Positions 25,628 to 32,707 of a stretch of DNA of 64,000 nt are shown here, piece after piece. This stretch comes from Solibacillus sp. FSL W7-1436 (GTDB lineage Bacteria > Bacillota > Bacilli > Bacillales_A > Planococcaceae), in contig NZ_JBBOWV010000001.1 of the NCBI RefSeq assembly GCF_038007305.1, forward strand, positions 3,586,501 to 3,650,500. Reading direction: 5' to 3'. A program made the translations under genes and the position numbers. Each line of letters begins with the position of its first letter. The stretch's first letter is position 1. The notes beneath the pieces are model-generated. The model did no database searches. It saw only the letters and a program-made list of their open reading frames with translations, and had not been told where the DNA came from.

Positions 25628-26089
25628 CTAGTGGTCATGCATATTCGCATCCCGCTTCGTCGGATGGACGGTACCATATGGATGATTCGGCGGTGCATAG
25701 ATGGAATAAAGCTTTAACGGAATATTTCCGGTATTGATCAAGTTATGCCATGTTCCTGCAGGGACGATGATGGCACTATCATCAAAAACGAGCCATTGCA
25801 TATTCAGATTATCTTTTCTGTTTCCCATTTGAACGATTCCCTGCCCTTGTTCAATCCGTAAAAACTGATCGACGTTCGGATGCATTTCCAAGCCGATATC
25901 TTCGCCCGGATGTAAACTCATGACAGTCAGTTGCAGATGTTCTCCTGTCCATAGTGCAGTCCGATACGTATGATTTCCGATTGCCGCTCCATGAATATTA
26001 ATGACAAAGGGGTTTTTGCCATAGTCCGTTCTCCCATTCATACCGTTTCCATTATTCCATTGGCCATATGTGCTTGGCATAAAATCCAT
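25628..26089 (-). CDS. cupin-domain protein
   Basis: A 153-residue single-cupin protein: motif 1 (GEDIGLEMHPNVDQFLRIEQ, with metal His and Glu) and motif 2 (VPAGTWHNLINTGN). The N-terminus is short and hydrophilic (MDFMPSTYGQWNNGNGMN). Possible roles are isomerase or sugar/metal binding; the substrate is unknown. It starts at ATG 26089 with AAAGGATGG rather far upstream. A weak promoter (TTGAGG, 16 bp, TATAGT) lies about 110 nt further upstream. It is not part of the cst operon. Confidence 0.8.
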   Translation of the reverse strand: MDFMPSTYGQWNNGNGMNGRTDYGKNPFVINIHGAAIGNHTYRTALWTGEHLQLTVMSLHPGEDIGLEMHPNVDQFLRIEQGQGIVQMGNRKDNLNMQWLVFDDSAIIVPAGTWHNLINTGNIPLKLYSIYAPPNHPYGTVHPTKRDANMHDH

Positions 26090-26339
26090 TTAAATTTTCC
26101 ATCCTTTCACATTCCTTTTCTCTAGTAGATTATGTATTGGGAACAATTCGCGTTCATCCGATTAGTTTATATACGACTCAATTACTATATCTAAATAATT
26201 TATTGCCTCAAATTCAAAAAAAATCAGGGTCACTTTTAATAGGTCGAATCCATCCTTTCTCAATTACCGGATTCGTCACATCTAATCATCTGAATTAATC
26301 CTCTGATGATAAGCCCAAATTCGTCCCCTCAATAAGATC

Positions 26340-26626
26340 TTTAATAATTAATTAAATAATTAATTAAAAGATATATATTGTCGTGTTGACACACGACGGC
26401 GTATATTTTTAAAATTCTTTAAACCACTACTTCCGCTCTCCTCAAATAATTTTATGAATTTAATCAAACTTGTCCCCTTTTCTATTTCCAAATGTCATAT
26501 AGGAGTTAAGACAACAAATTGGAGGAATCGAAGATGACTTTACCGGAAATCAAAATAACGCACTCCTTAATGAAGAAGTGCGTCCATTCCAAACAATTTA
26601 GAGTTCCAACTCAGAAATCATCCTAG
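26340..26626 (+). other. orphan leader module R1 (duplicate of the replication-gene leader R2)
   Basis: This gene-free stretch contains GTCGTGTTGACACACGAC (26380-26397), CTTGTCCCC (+89), TGTCATATA (+113), TTGGAGG (about +139) and ATG (26534, +154). All lie at the same offsets as in the leader at 30304-30458. The ATG opens only a 30-codon frame (MTLPEIKITHSLMKKCVHSK, stop 26626) that runs through the next gene's terminator, so the original coding sequence appears lost. The 26090-26340 part holds no feature other than the cupin upstream region. Confidence 0.6.
26558..26583 (-). terminator. terminator of the quinone oxidoreductase gene
   Basis: ACGCACT (26558-26564) and AGTGCGT (26577-26583) form the stem; on the - strand TTATTTTG follows. 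Confidence 0.6.
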
Positions 26627-27610
26627 CTTTACGATTGTTCTACCTTTTGCCTGGCCTTTTAAAAGTGTTGGCAGTGCTTCCGGAAGTTGCTCAAGCGTAA
26701 TTTCTTGCTGAATTAATTGCTCCAAGTTATCCGGTTTGAAATCTGTTGCTAAACGGTTCCAAACCTTCAATCTTGTATCCATCGGGCAATATACAGAATC
26801 AATCCCTAGTAAGTTGACACCGCGTAAAATAAACGGGAAGACCGTTGACGGAAGTTTTGTACCTGCAGTTAATCCGCTGACTGCCACAGATCCGCCGTAA
26901 TGAATTTGACTAAGTAATGATGCTAATGGCTCACCACCAACAGGATCGACCGCAGCTGCCCATTTTTGTTTTCCTAATGCGCGAACTTTACCGTCATATA
27001 CTTCTTCACGCGGAACGATCGAAGTCGCACCAAGGCTTTTTAAAAACCCGTGTTCCGATTCTTTCCCAGTACTCGCTTCTACTTCATAGCCAAGCTTTGA
27101 CAGAATCGAAACGGCAAAACTTCCAACTCCGCCTGTAGAACCAGTTACTAGCACTTTTCCCTTATCAGGCGTTACATTATTTTCTTCCAGTCGCTGAACT
27201 GATAAAGCTGCGGTAAAGCCGGCTGTACCTATGACCATCGCTTCTTTTAATGAAAGTCCTTCCGGCAGCGGAACAAGCCACTCAGATGGGATTCGTGCAT
27301 ATTCACTGTATCCGCCAAAATGAGAAACACCAATTTCATAGCTTGTCGCAATCACTTTGTCGCCTTCTTTAAATTGCGGGTTTTCCGATGAAATGACCGT
27401 TCCTGCCAAGTCAATGCCCGGTACAAATGGATAGCTTTTCACAATGTTGCCATCCGGAATTGCTGCTAAACTATCTTTATAATTAATAGAAGAATACTCA
27501 ACTTTAAGCAGCACGTCTCCTTCAGGTAAATCATTTAAGGAAAGTTCCTTCACGTCCACTGTAAATTGTTCTTCATTATTGACGACTAATGCTTTAAAAT
27601 TTTCTGCCAT
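26618..27610 (-). CDS. YhdH/YhfP-family quinone oxidoreductase (acryloyl-CoA reductase-like)
   Basis: A 330-residue medium-chain dehydrogenase of the YhdH/AcuI group: GroES-like N-domain (VEYSSINYKDSLAAI, FVPGIDLAGTV), NADP Rossmann motif VTGSTGGVGSFAVSIL, and DPVGGEPLASLL. It reduces activated double bonds such as acryloyl-CoA or quinones with NADPH. ATG 27610 follows AAGGGGTGG. It is monocistronic. Confidence 0.87.
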   Translation of the reverse strand: MAENFKALVVNNEEQFTVDVKELSLNDLPEGDVLLKVEYSSINYKDSLAAIPDGNIVKSYPFVPGIDLAGTVISSENPQFKEGDKVIATSYEIGVSHFGGYSEYARIPSEWLVPLPEGLSLKEAMVIGTAGFTAALSVQRLEENNVTPDKGKVLVTGSTGGVGSFAVSILSKLGYEVEASTGKESEHGFLKSLGATSIVPREEVYDGKVRALGKQKWAAAVDPVGGEPLASLLSQIHYGGSVAVSGLTAGTKLPSTVFPFILRGVNLLGIDSVYCPMDTRLKVWNRLATDFKPDNLEQLIQQEITLEQLPEALPTLLKGQAKGRTIVKLG

Positions 27611-27700
27611 CTTGACCACCCCTTCAAATGTTTACAAATAAAGGGTAACAAAATTAGGCATACCGGTCAAAAAGCTGCTTTGATTCAGAGCATTTTTAAT

Positions 27701-27738
27701 AAAAAAAGCCGAAACGCATAGTCGAACCGCGTTTCGGC
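27701..27738 (-). terminator. terminator of the met transporter operon
   Basis: GCCGAAACGC (27708-27717) pairs with GCGTTTCGGC (27729-27738); on the - strand seven Ts follow. A strong, perfect 10-bp stem. Confidence 0.92.
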
Positions 27739-27752
27739 ATTGATCAATTTAG

Positions 27753-28574
27753 TTATTCAAATGCTGGTGTTGCTGTTTCGTCGTAGTTTTCTGTCAGGAA
27801 GTTACGCACTTCTTCACTTGTCATCGCTTCTGCAAGCTTTTTAATTGCTTCGTCGTCTTTGTTGTCTTCACGTGCTACTAAAGTAATGGCAAAGTCGTTT
27901 TCCACGCCTTCAGTCAGCAGCGCATCACTTTTCGGTGTTAAGTTAAGCGGTGCCGCATACGCAGGTGTCATAACAACTGCATCTGCATCATCGTACATAC
28001 GCGCTAACATTAACAAATCGACTTCTTTAAACTGAAGATTTTTCGGATTGTCCTCCACGCTTGCCAATGTATAATACACATCCGTTTTTTCCTTCAATGT
28101 AATGACACCGTGCTGAGCAAGCAGCATTAACGAACGGTCCACATTTGAAATATCGTTGGCAATCGCAACTGTAGCCCCTTCAGGCAACTCTTCGATTGAA
28201 TCGTAATTTTTAGCATATACACCGTAGTTCGCAAAGTAAATCGGCTGAATCGGTACTAAATTTGCGTCATTGTTTCGGTTGAATTCCTCCATATACGGCA
28301 CGTGCTGGAAGAAGTTTGCATCCACTTCTTTTGCAGCCAGTGCACTGTTTGGCTGTACATTATCACCTAATACGACAATTTCCAGATCAATGCCCTGTTC
28401 TTCCAATTTAGGCTCGACAAGTTCTAAAATATCTGTCATCGGTGAAATTAATGATGCAACTTTTAACGTTGTCTCTTCCTTTTCCACTTCTTTGTTCGTT
28501 TCTGTTTCTTCATTCTGTCCGCAGCCTACTAAAGCAAGTACTGCCGCTACACTTAACATCCATCTTTTTTTCAC
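27753..28574 (-). CDS. metQ: MetQ/NlpA-family substrate-binding lipoprotein
   Basis: A 273-residue extracellular binding protein. The signal peptide with lipobox ALVGC gives an N-terminal lipidated Cys. The NlpA pattern is clear (LKVASLISPMTDILELVEPK, KEVDANFFQHVPYMEEFNRN, DVDLLMLARM-like region and TPAYAAPLN). GTG 28574 is preferred: AGGAGA is 7 nt upstream of it but abuts ATG 28580. It delivers D/L-methionine or a related amino acid to the MetI/MetN pair. Confidence 0.87.
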   Translation of the reverse strand: MKKRWMLSVAAVLALVGCGQNEETETNKEVEKEETTLKVASLISPMTDILELVEPKLEEQGIDLEIVVLGDNVQPNSALAAKEVDANFFQHVPYMEEFNRNNDANLVPIQPIYFANYGVYAKNYDSIEELPEGATVAIANDISNVDRSLMLLAQHGVITLKEKTDVYYTLASVEDNPKNLQFKEVDLLMLARMYDDADAVVMTPAYAAPLNLTPKSDALLTEGVENDFAITLVAREDNKDDEAIKKLAEAMTSEEVRNFLTENYDETATPAFE

Positions 28575-28584
28575 AATCATTCTC

Positions 28585-29247
28585 CTATCTTTTGTCCAAC
28601 CATCTTGCTGCAGTCGTACCAATCATTTGAATAAGCTGCACCAAAACAATCATAATGAAAATCATGTAAAGCATTAGATCTGTCTTGAATTGCTGATAAC
28701 CGTAACGAATCGCAAAGTCACCGATTCCCCCTCCGCCAACGACACCCATTATTGTAGAATAAGAAATGAAGCTGACAATCGAAGTCGTCAAGCCGAGTAC
28801 CAGGCCTGAACGCGCTTCCACAAAAAGAAAGCTGAAAATAACCCGCCGGACTGAAGCACCCATTGAAACAGCAGCCTCAATTACACCTTTTGGCACATCG
28901 AGCAGTGACTGTTCGACAAGCCTTGCATAATGGGCAATGGCAATAATCGATAACGGAACGGTTGCCGCAACAGTACCGATTGCCGTACCGACAATGAGCC
29001 TTGTAAAGGGAATCAAGAAGACGACTAGCAGCAGGAATGGAAACGAACGGATCGTATTCACCGCCAAGTTTAGTATGTTATAAACGACACGGTTTTCAAG
29101 CAACTTTTCTTTTCCACAAAGAAATAAATATGTACCGATTGGTAATCCGATTAATACCGCAGCCACAATTGACACACCGACCATGAAAAATGTTTCACTG
29201 ATCGCCCGCCAAATTTCGGCTTCATATTGACGTAACACATCAGGCAT
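28585..29247 (-). CDS. metI: MetI-type ABC transporter permease
   Basis: A 220-residue permease with five helices and the BPD inner-membrane motif (EAAVSMGASVRRVIFSFLFV), closely matching MetI (FVEARSGLVLGLTTSIVSFI, GGGGIGDFAIRYGYQQF). ATG 29247 follows AAGGTGG and overlaps the metN end by 8 nt. It forms the translocation pore of the transporter. Confidence 0.9.
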   Translation of the reverse strand: MPDVLRQYEAEIWRAISETFFMVGVSIVAAVLIGLPIGTYLFLCGKEKLLENRVVYNILNLAVNTIRSFPFLLLVVFLIPFTRLIVGTAIGTVAATVPLSIIAIAHYARLVEQSLLDVPKGVIEAAVSMGASVRRVIFSFLFVEARSGLVLGLTTSIVSFISYSTIMGVVGGGGIGDFAIRYGYQQFKTDLMLYMIFIMIVLVQLIQMIGTTAARWLDKR

Positions 29248-29986
29248 GTCCGACCCCACCTTTCACAAGCTGATCGACAAAGCTTTGCGGATGATGGCTC
29301 GTTTCAAGTATGCCACCAGGTGTTAACTCAACCGTTTCGTATATTTGCCCTGCATCCAGTACAGTAGCACGATGGCAAATGCTTTTAACGACTTCAAGTT
29401 CATGGCTGACAAGCACAATCGTCACACCGAGCTCTACATTGACCTTCTGTAAAACACGCAATATTTCCGCAGAGGTGTTGGCATCGAGCGCAGAGGTTGG
29501 CTCATCACAGAGCAGCACCGCCGTTTCGTTCGCAAGTGCTCTTGCAATCGCCACACGCTGCTTTTGCCCGCCGCTCAGCTGGGCCGGATATTGACCTGCA
29601 AACTGTTCCAGCCCGACAAACTTCAGGCATTCGAGTACACGCGCTTTCCGCAGCTCTTTCGGATAGTTTGCCAGGACAAGGGCAATTTCCACATTATCAT
29701 GGACGGTTTTATTTGCGACGAGGTGAAAATGCTGGAAGATCATCCCGATTGATTTTCTCGCTTCACGAAGTTCCGTATTTTTTAAAGCGGTTAGTTGCTG
29801 ACCATTGATGACGACAGCTCCACTGTCCGGAACTTCCAGCAAGTTCATCAGACGCAGCAATGTTGATTTTCCTGCACCGCTCGCCCCGATCAATCCGTGA
29901 ATTTCCCCTTTAGCAATCGTTAACGTCACATCCTGCACAGCGACGAAAGAACCAAATTTTTTTGTGACTTGCTGTAATTGTATCAC
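29240..29986 (-). CDS. metN: MetN-like ABC transporter ATPase, short form
   Basis: A 248-residue ATPase with Walker A GASGAGKST, Q-loop IFQHFHL, signature LSGGQKQR and Walker B VLLCDEPTSALD. Typical MetN proteins are about 340 residues with a C-terminal NIL (ACT-like) domain that senses methionine; here the protein ends shortly after the nucleotide-binding domain (SFVDQLVKGGVGHA), so trans-inhibition is probably absent. GTG 29986 has TGGAGGTG 9 nt upstream. First gene of the operon. Confidence 0.85.
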   Translation of the reverse strand: MIQLQQVTKKFGSFVAVQDVTLTIAKGEIHGLIGASGAGKSTLLRLMNLLEVPDSGAVVINGQQLTALKNTELREARKSIGMIFQHFHLVANKTVHDNVEIALVLANYPKELRKARVLECLKFVGLEQFAGQYPAQLSGGQKQRVAIARALANETAVLLCDEPTSALDANTSAEILRVLQKVNVELGVTIVLVSHELEVVKSICHRATVLDAGQIYETVELTPGGILETSHHPQSFVDQLVKGGVGHA

Positions 29987-30025
29987 CTGTATAGACACCT
30001 CCACTGCATACCCAATCGATTTCTA

Positions 30026-30054
30026 ATTATAGTAGATATTGCATCAGCTACCAA
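30026..30054 (-). promoter_or_regulatory. sigma-A promoter of the metNIQ-like operon
   Basis: TTGGTA, 17 bp, TATAAT on the - strand, about 40 nt before the metN start. No S-box or T-box leader fits in that distance. Confidence 0.7.
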
Positions 30055-30269
30055 GAGAAATGTTTATTGCAAAAAATCCCATGTGTCTACTGTTTTGCGA
30101 ACCACAAATATTCCATACGAAAAAGCAGTAATTCTCCTTCTTCTATACACCCTAAAAAAACAGGCTACTTTTATTCTTAATTTTAATGATTGCAATTCCG
30201 CTGTTTTGTTGTCATGAATGTGCAAAATTCAGTGTTCCGGAAAAACAATTTCCAGGTGCTCTTAAAGAT

Positions 30270-30457
30270 TTAGTATTCTCTTTTAATAATTATAAAAAGT
30301 ATTGTCGTGCTGTCACACGACGAATGGATTTCCTGACTGACATACGATTCCTTCCTCCTGATAAGTTCCATTTCCAAAAAAAGTTTTTCAATCTTGTCCC
30401 CAAATCCGTTTTTCAATGACATATATAAGGCAAACGAACAATTGGAGGTTGGAAAAC
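30270..30457 (+). promoter_or_regulatory. leader module R2 of the phage-type replication genes
   Basis: Contains the palindrome GTCGTGCTGTCACACGAC (30304-30321), CTTGTCCCC (+89), TGACATATA (+113) and TTGGAGG before ATG 30458. The same blocks occur at the same offsets in R1 (26380-26534). The inverted repeat is a likely repressor operator and CTTGTCC/CATATA may be the promoter elements, though their spacing is unusual. 30060-30269 shows nothing recognisable. Confidence 0.55.
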
Positions 30458-31189
30458 ATGAATTTTGTAGTAGAAGGTCATCAAATGTACTATTCACAAC
30501 GCTTGGCAAATATTGTAGGCATCGAGGAAGCAGCCATACTCCAGCAGCTGCATTACCGTCTAAAGCATCAAGGAAAGAAAAAGGTAGGACATTTCTGGTA
30601 CTGTCAAACCCATCACCAATGGACCAAGCAGCATACTTACTGGAATGCCGCGAAAATTGGCCGGCTCCTTTTAAAGCTTGAACAGCGAAAGCTCATTATT
30701 TCAACAAGAAAATTTAACCGCTTTTCAACGGACCGCTCGAAATGGTACCGGATTGATTACACGCAGCTGCAAAAATTGCTTGATGCGGAAGAAGCCGGTA
30801 ACAATGAACTGGCGATGCAAGGCAGCTTGCCGATCGAGGCATCACAAAATGATAAAAAGAAGGCCCGGCAAGAAGCCGTGTCGGATATTATTCACTATTT
30901 AAACAAGAAGGCCAATAAGAATTTCAATGACCAGGCACCTGCCAATTACAGGTTAGTGAACACCATTTTAAATTTAGGTTATACGGTCGAGGAATGCTAT
31001 ACGGTGATTGACGAGCAAGTGAAATGCTGGCGCCATGACGTGCAAATGCAAAAATATTTACGCCCGATGACATTGTTCCGTCCGGTCAATTTTGAAAGCT
31101 ATCTCAATAATGCCCATGCAAGAAAAGCACCGCTTGAATACGTGCCAAAGCCGGTAGTACTTGATTATGAGGCAGGTGAAACGTTTTGA
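30458..31189 (+). CDS. phage-type replication initiator (RepO-like)
   Basis: A 243-residue protein. The N-terminal part (about 1-110) is a winged-helix type domain (RLANIVGIEEAAILQQLHYR, WTKQHTYWNAAKIGRLLLKL). The C-terminal part (about 145-225) is the conserved phage replication C-terminal domain (DIIHYLNKKANKNFNDQAPA, YLRPMTLFRPVNFESYLNNA). Such proteins bind the phage origin and recruit the helicase. ATG 30458 follows TTGGAGG. It overlaps the helicase gene by 4 nt. No integrase, capsid or loader gene is nearby. Confidence 0.82.
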   Translation: MNFVVEGHQMYYSQRLANIVGIEEAAILQQLHYRLKHQGKKKVGHFWYCQTHHQWTKQHTYWNAAKIGRLLLKLEQRKLIISTRKFNRFSTDRSKWYRIDYTQLQKLLDAEEAGNNELAMQGSLPIEASQNDKKKARQEAVSDIIHYLNKKANKNFNDQAPANYRLVNTILNLGYTVEECYTVIDEQVKCWRHDVQMQKYLRPMTLFRPVNFESYLNNAHARKAPLEYVPKPVVLDYEAGETF

Positions 31190-32454
31190 TTAAAAAGGAA
31201 TATTTGGAGCAAAGCATTTTAGCAACGATGCTTGAGGAGAATTATTTGATTTTGGACAGCCAGTTAAAGCCCGAAATGTTTTACGGGCAGCATCATCGCC
31301 AATTATTTAAGTTGATGCAGCAATTGGCAGCAGAGGGTCGTCCTGCCGATTACCTGACATTAAGTGCCCGCTTTGAAGAAATTCAGACGATCGGCGTTTC
31401 CTATTTGACAGAGCTGCTCAAGTTTGCCGATGCAGAAAAGTTTGATGATTATATACAGGTATTGCGTGAAGTTTGGCGCGAACGGCAAAAACAGCAGATC
31501 CTGTTTCAGGCTGCTGAGGGGGATTGGTCGATTCAGAAAATTATTGAGCGGCTGGACAATACACAACTTGAAGCCACTGTGACCGATACGTCGATCACCC
31601 AGGATTTAGTCGAAATGCATAACCGGCCATATGAGGATGTCGAGACAGAAGGAATGGTCGTGCCGCATATAAAGGAGCTCGGCCTATTGATCGACGGGTT
31701 TCGTCCGGGAGAGCTGACGATTATCGCAGCACGTCCTTCAATGGGGAAAACGGATGTCATGAACAACTTAGCCCTCAATGCCGGGTGGCAAGGACATTTG
31801 CCGATTGTATTTTCGCTGGAAATGACTAAAACGATTTTACTTGACCGGCTCATCGCAACAACGGGCAATTACTCCCGATTGAAGATGCGCAACCCGAAAA
31901 TGCTTTTTAATGACAATCAAAAAGCAGAATGGCTGCATGTGCTGGAACGGGTAAATAAGTCAAATGTGCATATTGATGACCGAAGCGGCTTGACGGTTGC
32001 GCAAATCCGCAGCCAGGCACGCCGGATTATCCGCCAGCATCCCGATAAGACACCGATCATTTTCATCGACTACTTGCAGATTATCCAAGCAGATGATGAC
32101 TTTGACTATTCGGCAATCGCGATGAGCAAAATCAGCCGCGCGCTAAAGCAGATGGCCAGAGAATTTGACTGCCCAGTCGTTTGTCTGGCCCAGCTCAACC
32201 GCAATGTCGAAACCCGCAGCAACAAGCGCCCGGTCATGAGCGACCTGCGCGATTCCGGTTCGATTGAACAAGATGCCGATATTATCATTCTGCTTTACAG
32301 GAACTCCTATTATAAGGACCCGGAAGAGATCGATTCAAATGCGCCCGATCGTCTTGAACTTATTGTTGCAAAAAATCGGAATGGTCCAACCGGTACTGCC
32401 ACTACTCTCTATAATAAGATCACCGGGCATATTTCAACTGGGAGTGACGAGTAA
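31186..32454 (+). CDS. DnaB-like replicative helicase, phage/element type
   Basis: A 422-residue helicase: N-terminal DnaB domain (EQSILATMLEENYLILDSQL), then a RecA-like C-terminal domain with Walker A AARPSMGKTDVMNN, Walker B IIFIDYLQII, and RPVMSDLRDSGSIEQDADII near the end. It unwinds DNA at a replication fork. It starts with TTG 31186 overlapping the upstream stop. It ends TAATG, coupling to a further small ORF. It is probably distinct from the host DnaB; its higher GC and codon use differ from its neighbours by eye. Confidence 0.85.
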   Translation: MIKKEYLEQSILATMLEENYLILDSQLKPEMFYGQHHRQLFKLMQQLAAEGRPADYLTLSARFEEIQTIGVSYLTELLKFADAEKFDDYIQVLREVWRERQKQQILFQAAEGDWSIQKIIERLDNTQLEATVTDTSITQDLVEMHNRPYEDVETEGMVVPHIKELGLLIDGFRPGELTIIAARPSMGKTDVMNNLALNAGWQGHLPIVFSLEMTKTILLDRLIATTGNYSRLKMRNPKMLFNDNQKAEWLHVLERVNKSNVHIDDRSGLTVAQIRSQARRIIRQHPDKTPIIFIDYLQIIQADDDFDYSAIAMSKISRALKQMAREFDCPVVCLAQLNRNVETRSNKRPVMSDLRDSGSIEQDADIIILLYRNSYYKDPEEIDSNAPDRLELIVAKNRNGPTGTATTLYNKITGHISTGSDE

Positions 32455-32684
32455 TGCATGTAAAAACGGTGTACGAACTTTTACTGGAAATGATGTAACA
32501 CGAAGAAAACTTCGGTGCTTACTGGATTTACCTCGCTTTAAAAAAGGGCTATTTGCAGAAGCAGGATGATCCTTCACGCATATACGACGTCCCTTTTACT
32601 GAAGCGGAAATTGAAGAATTCGCGCAGATGGATGAACGCGGCTCAAACCTCATAAAACCCCTATGCAGAATTAGTCCTGCATAG
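32454..32684 (+). pseudogene. small ORF coupled to the helicase gene, interrupted by an in-frame stop
   Basis: Starts at the ATG of TAATG (32454). After 14 codons (MHVKTVYELLLEMM) a TAA (32496-32498) interrupts the frame. The same frame continues for 60 more codons with protein-like sequence (HEENFGAYWIYLALKKGYLQ, then YDVPFTEAEIEEFAQMDERG). A single nonsense change is the simplest explanation. The family is not recognised. The end reads into the terminator. Confidence 0.5.
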
Positions 32685-32690
32685 GGGTTT
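32655..32690. terminator. bidirectional terminator
   Basis: AAACCCCTATGCAG (32655-32668) pairs perfectly with CTGCATAGGGGTTT (32677-32690). It separates the + replication genes from the - lactam operon. Confidence 0.9.
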
Positions 32691-32707
32691 CGTAAGCTTC
32701 CCGCTTC

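Noticed and set aside
30005-30180. S-box (SAM) or T-box riboswitch before the MetN-like gene
   Set aside because: The promoter lies only about 40 nt before the start and no conserved leader motifs or terminator hairpin are present.
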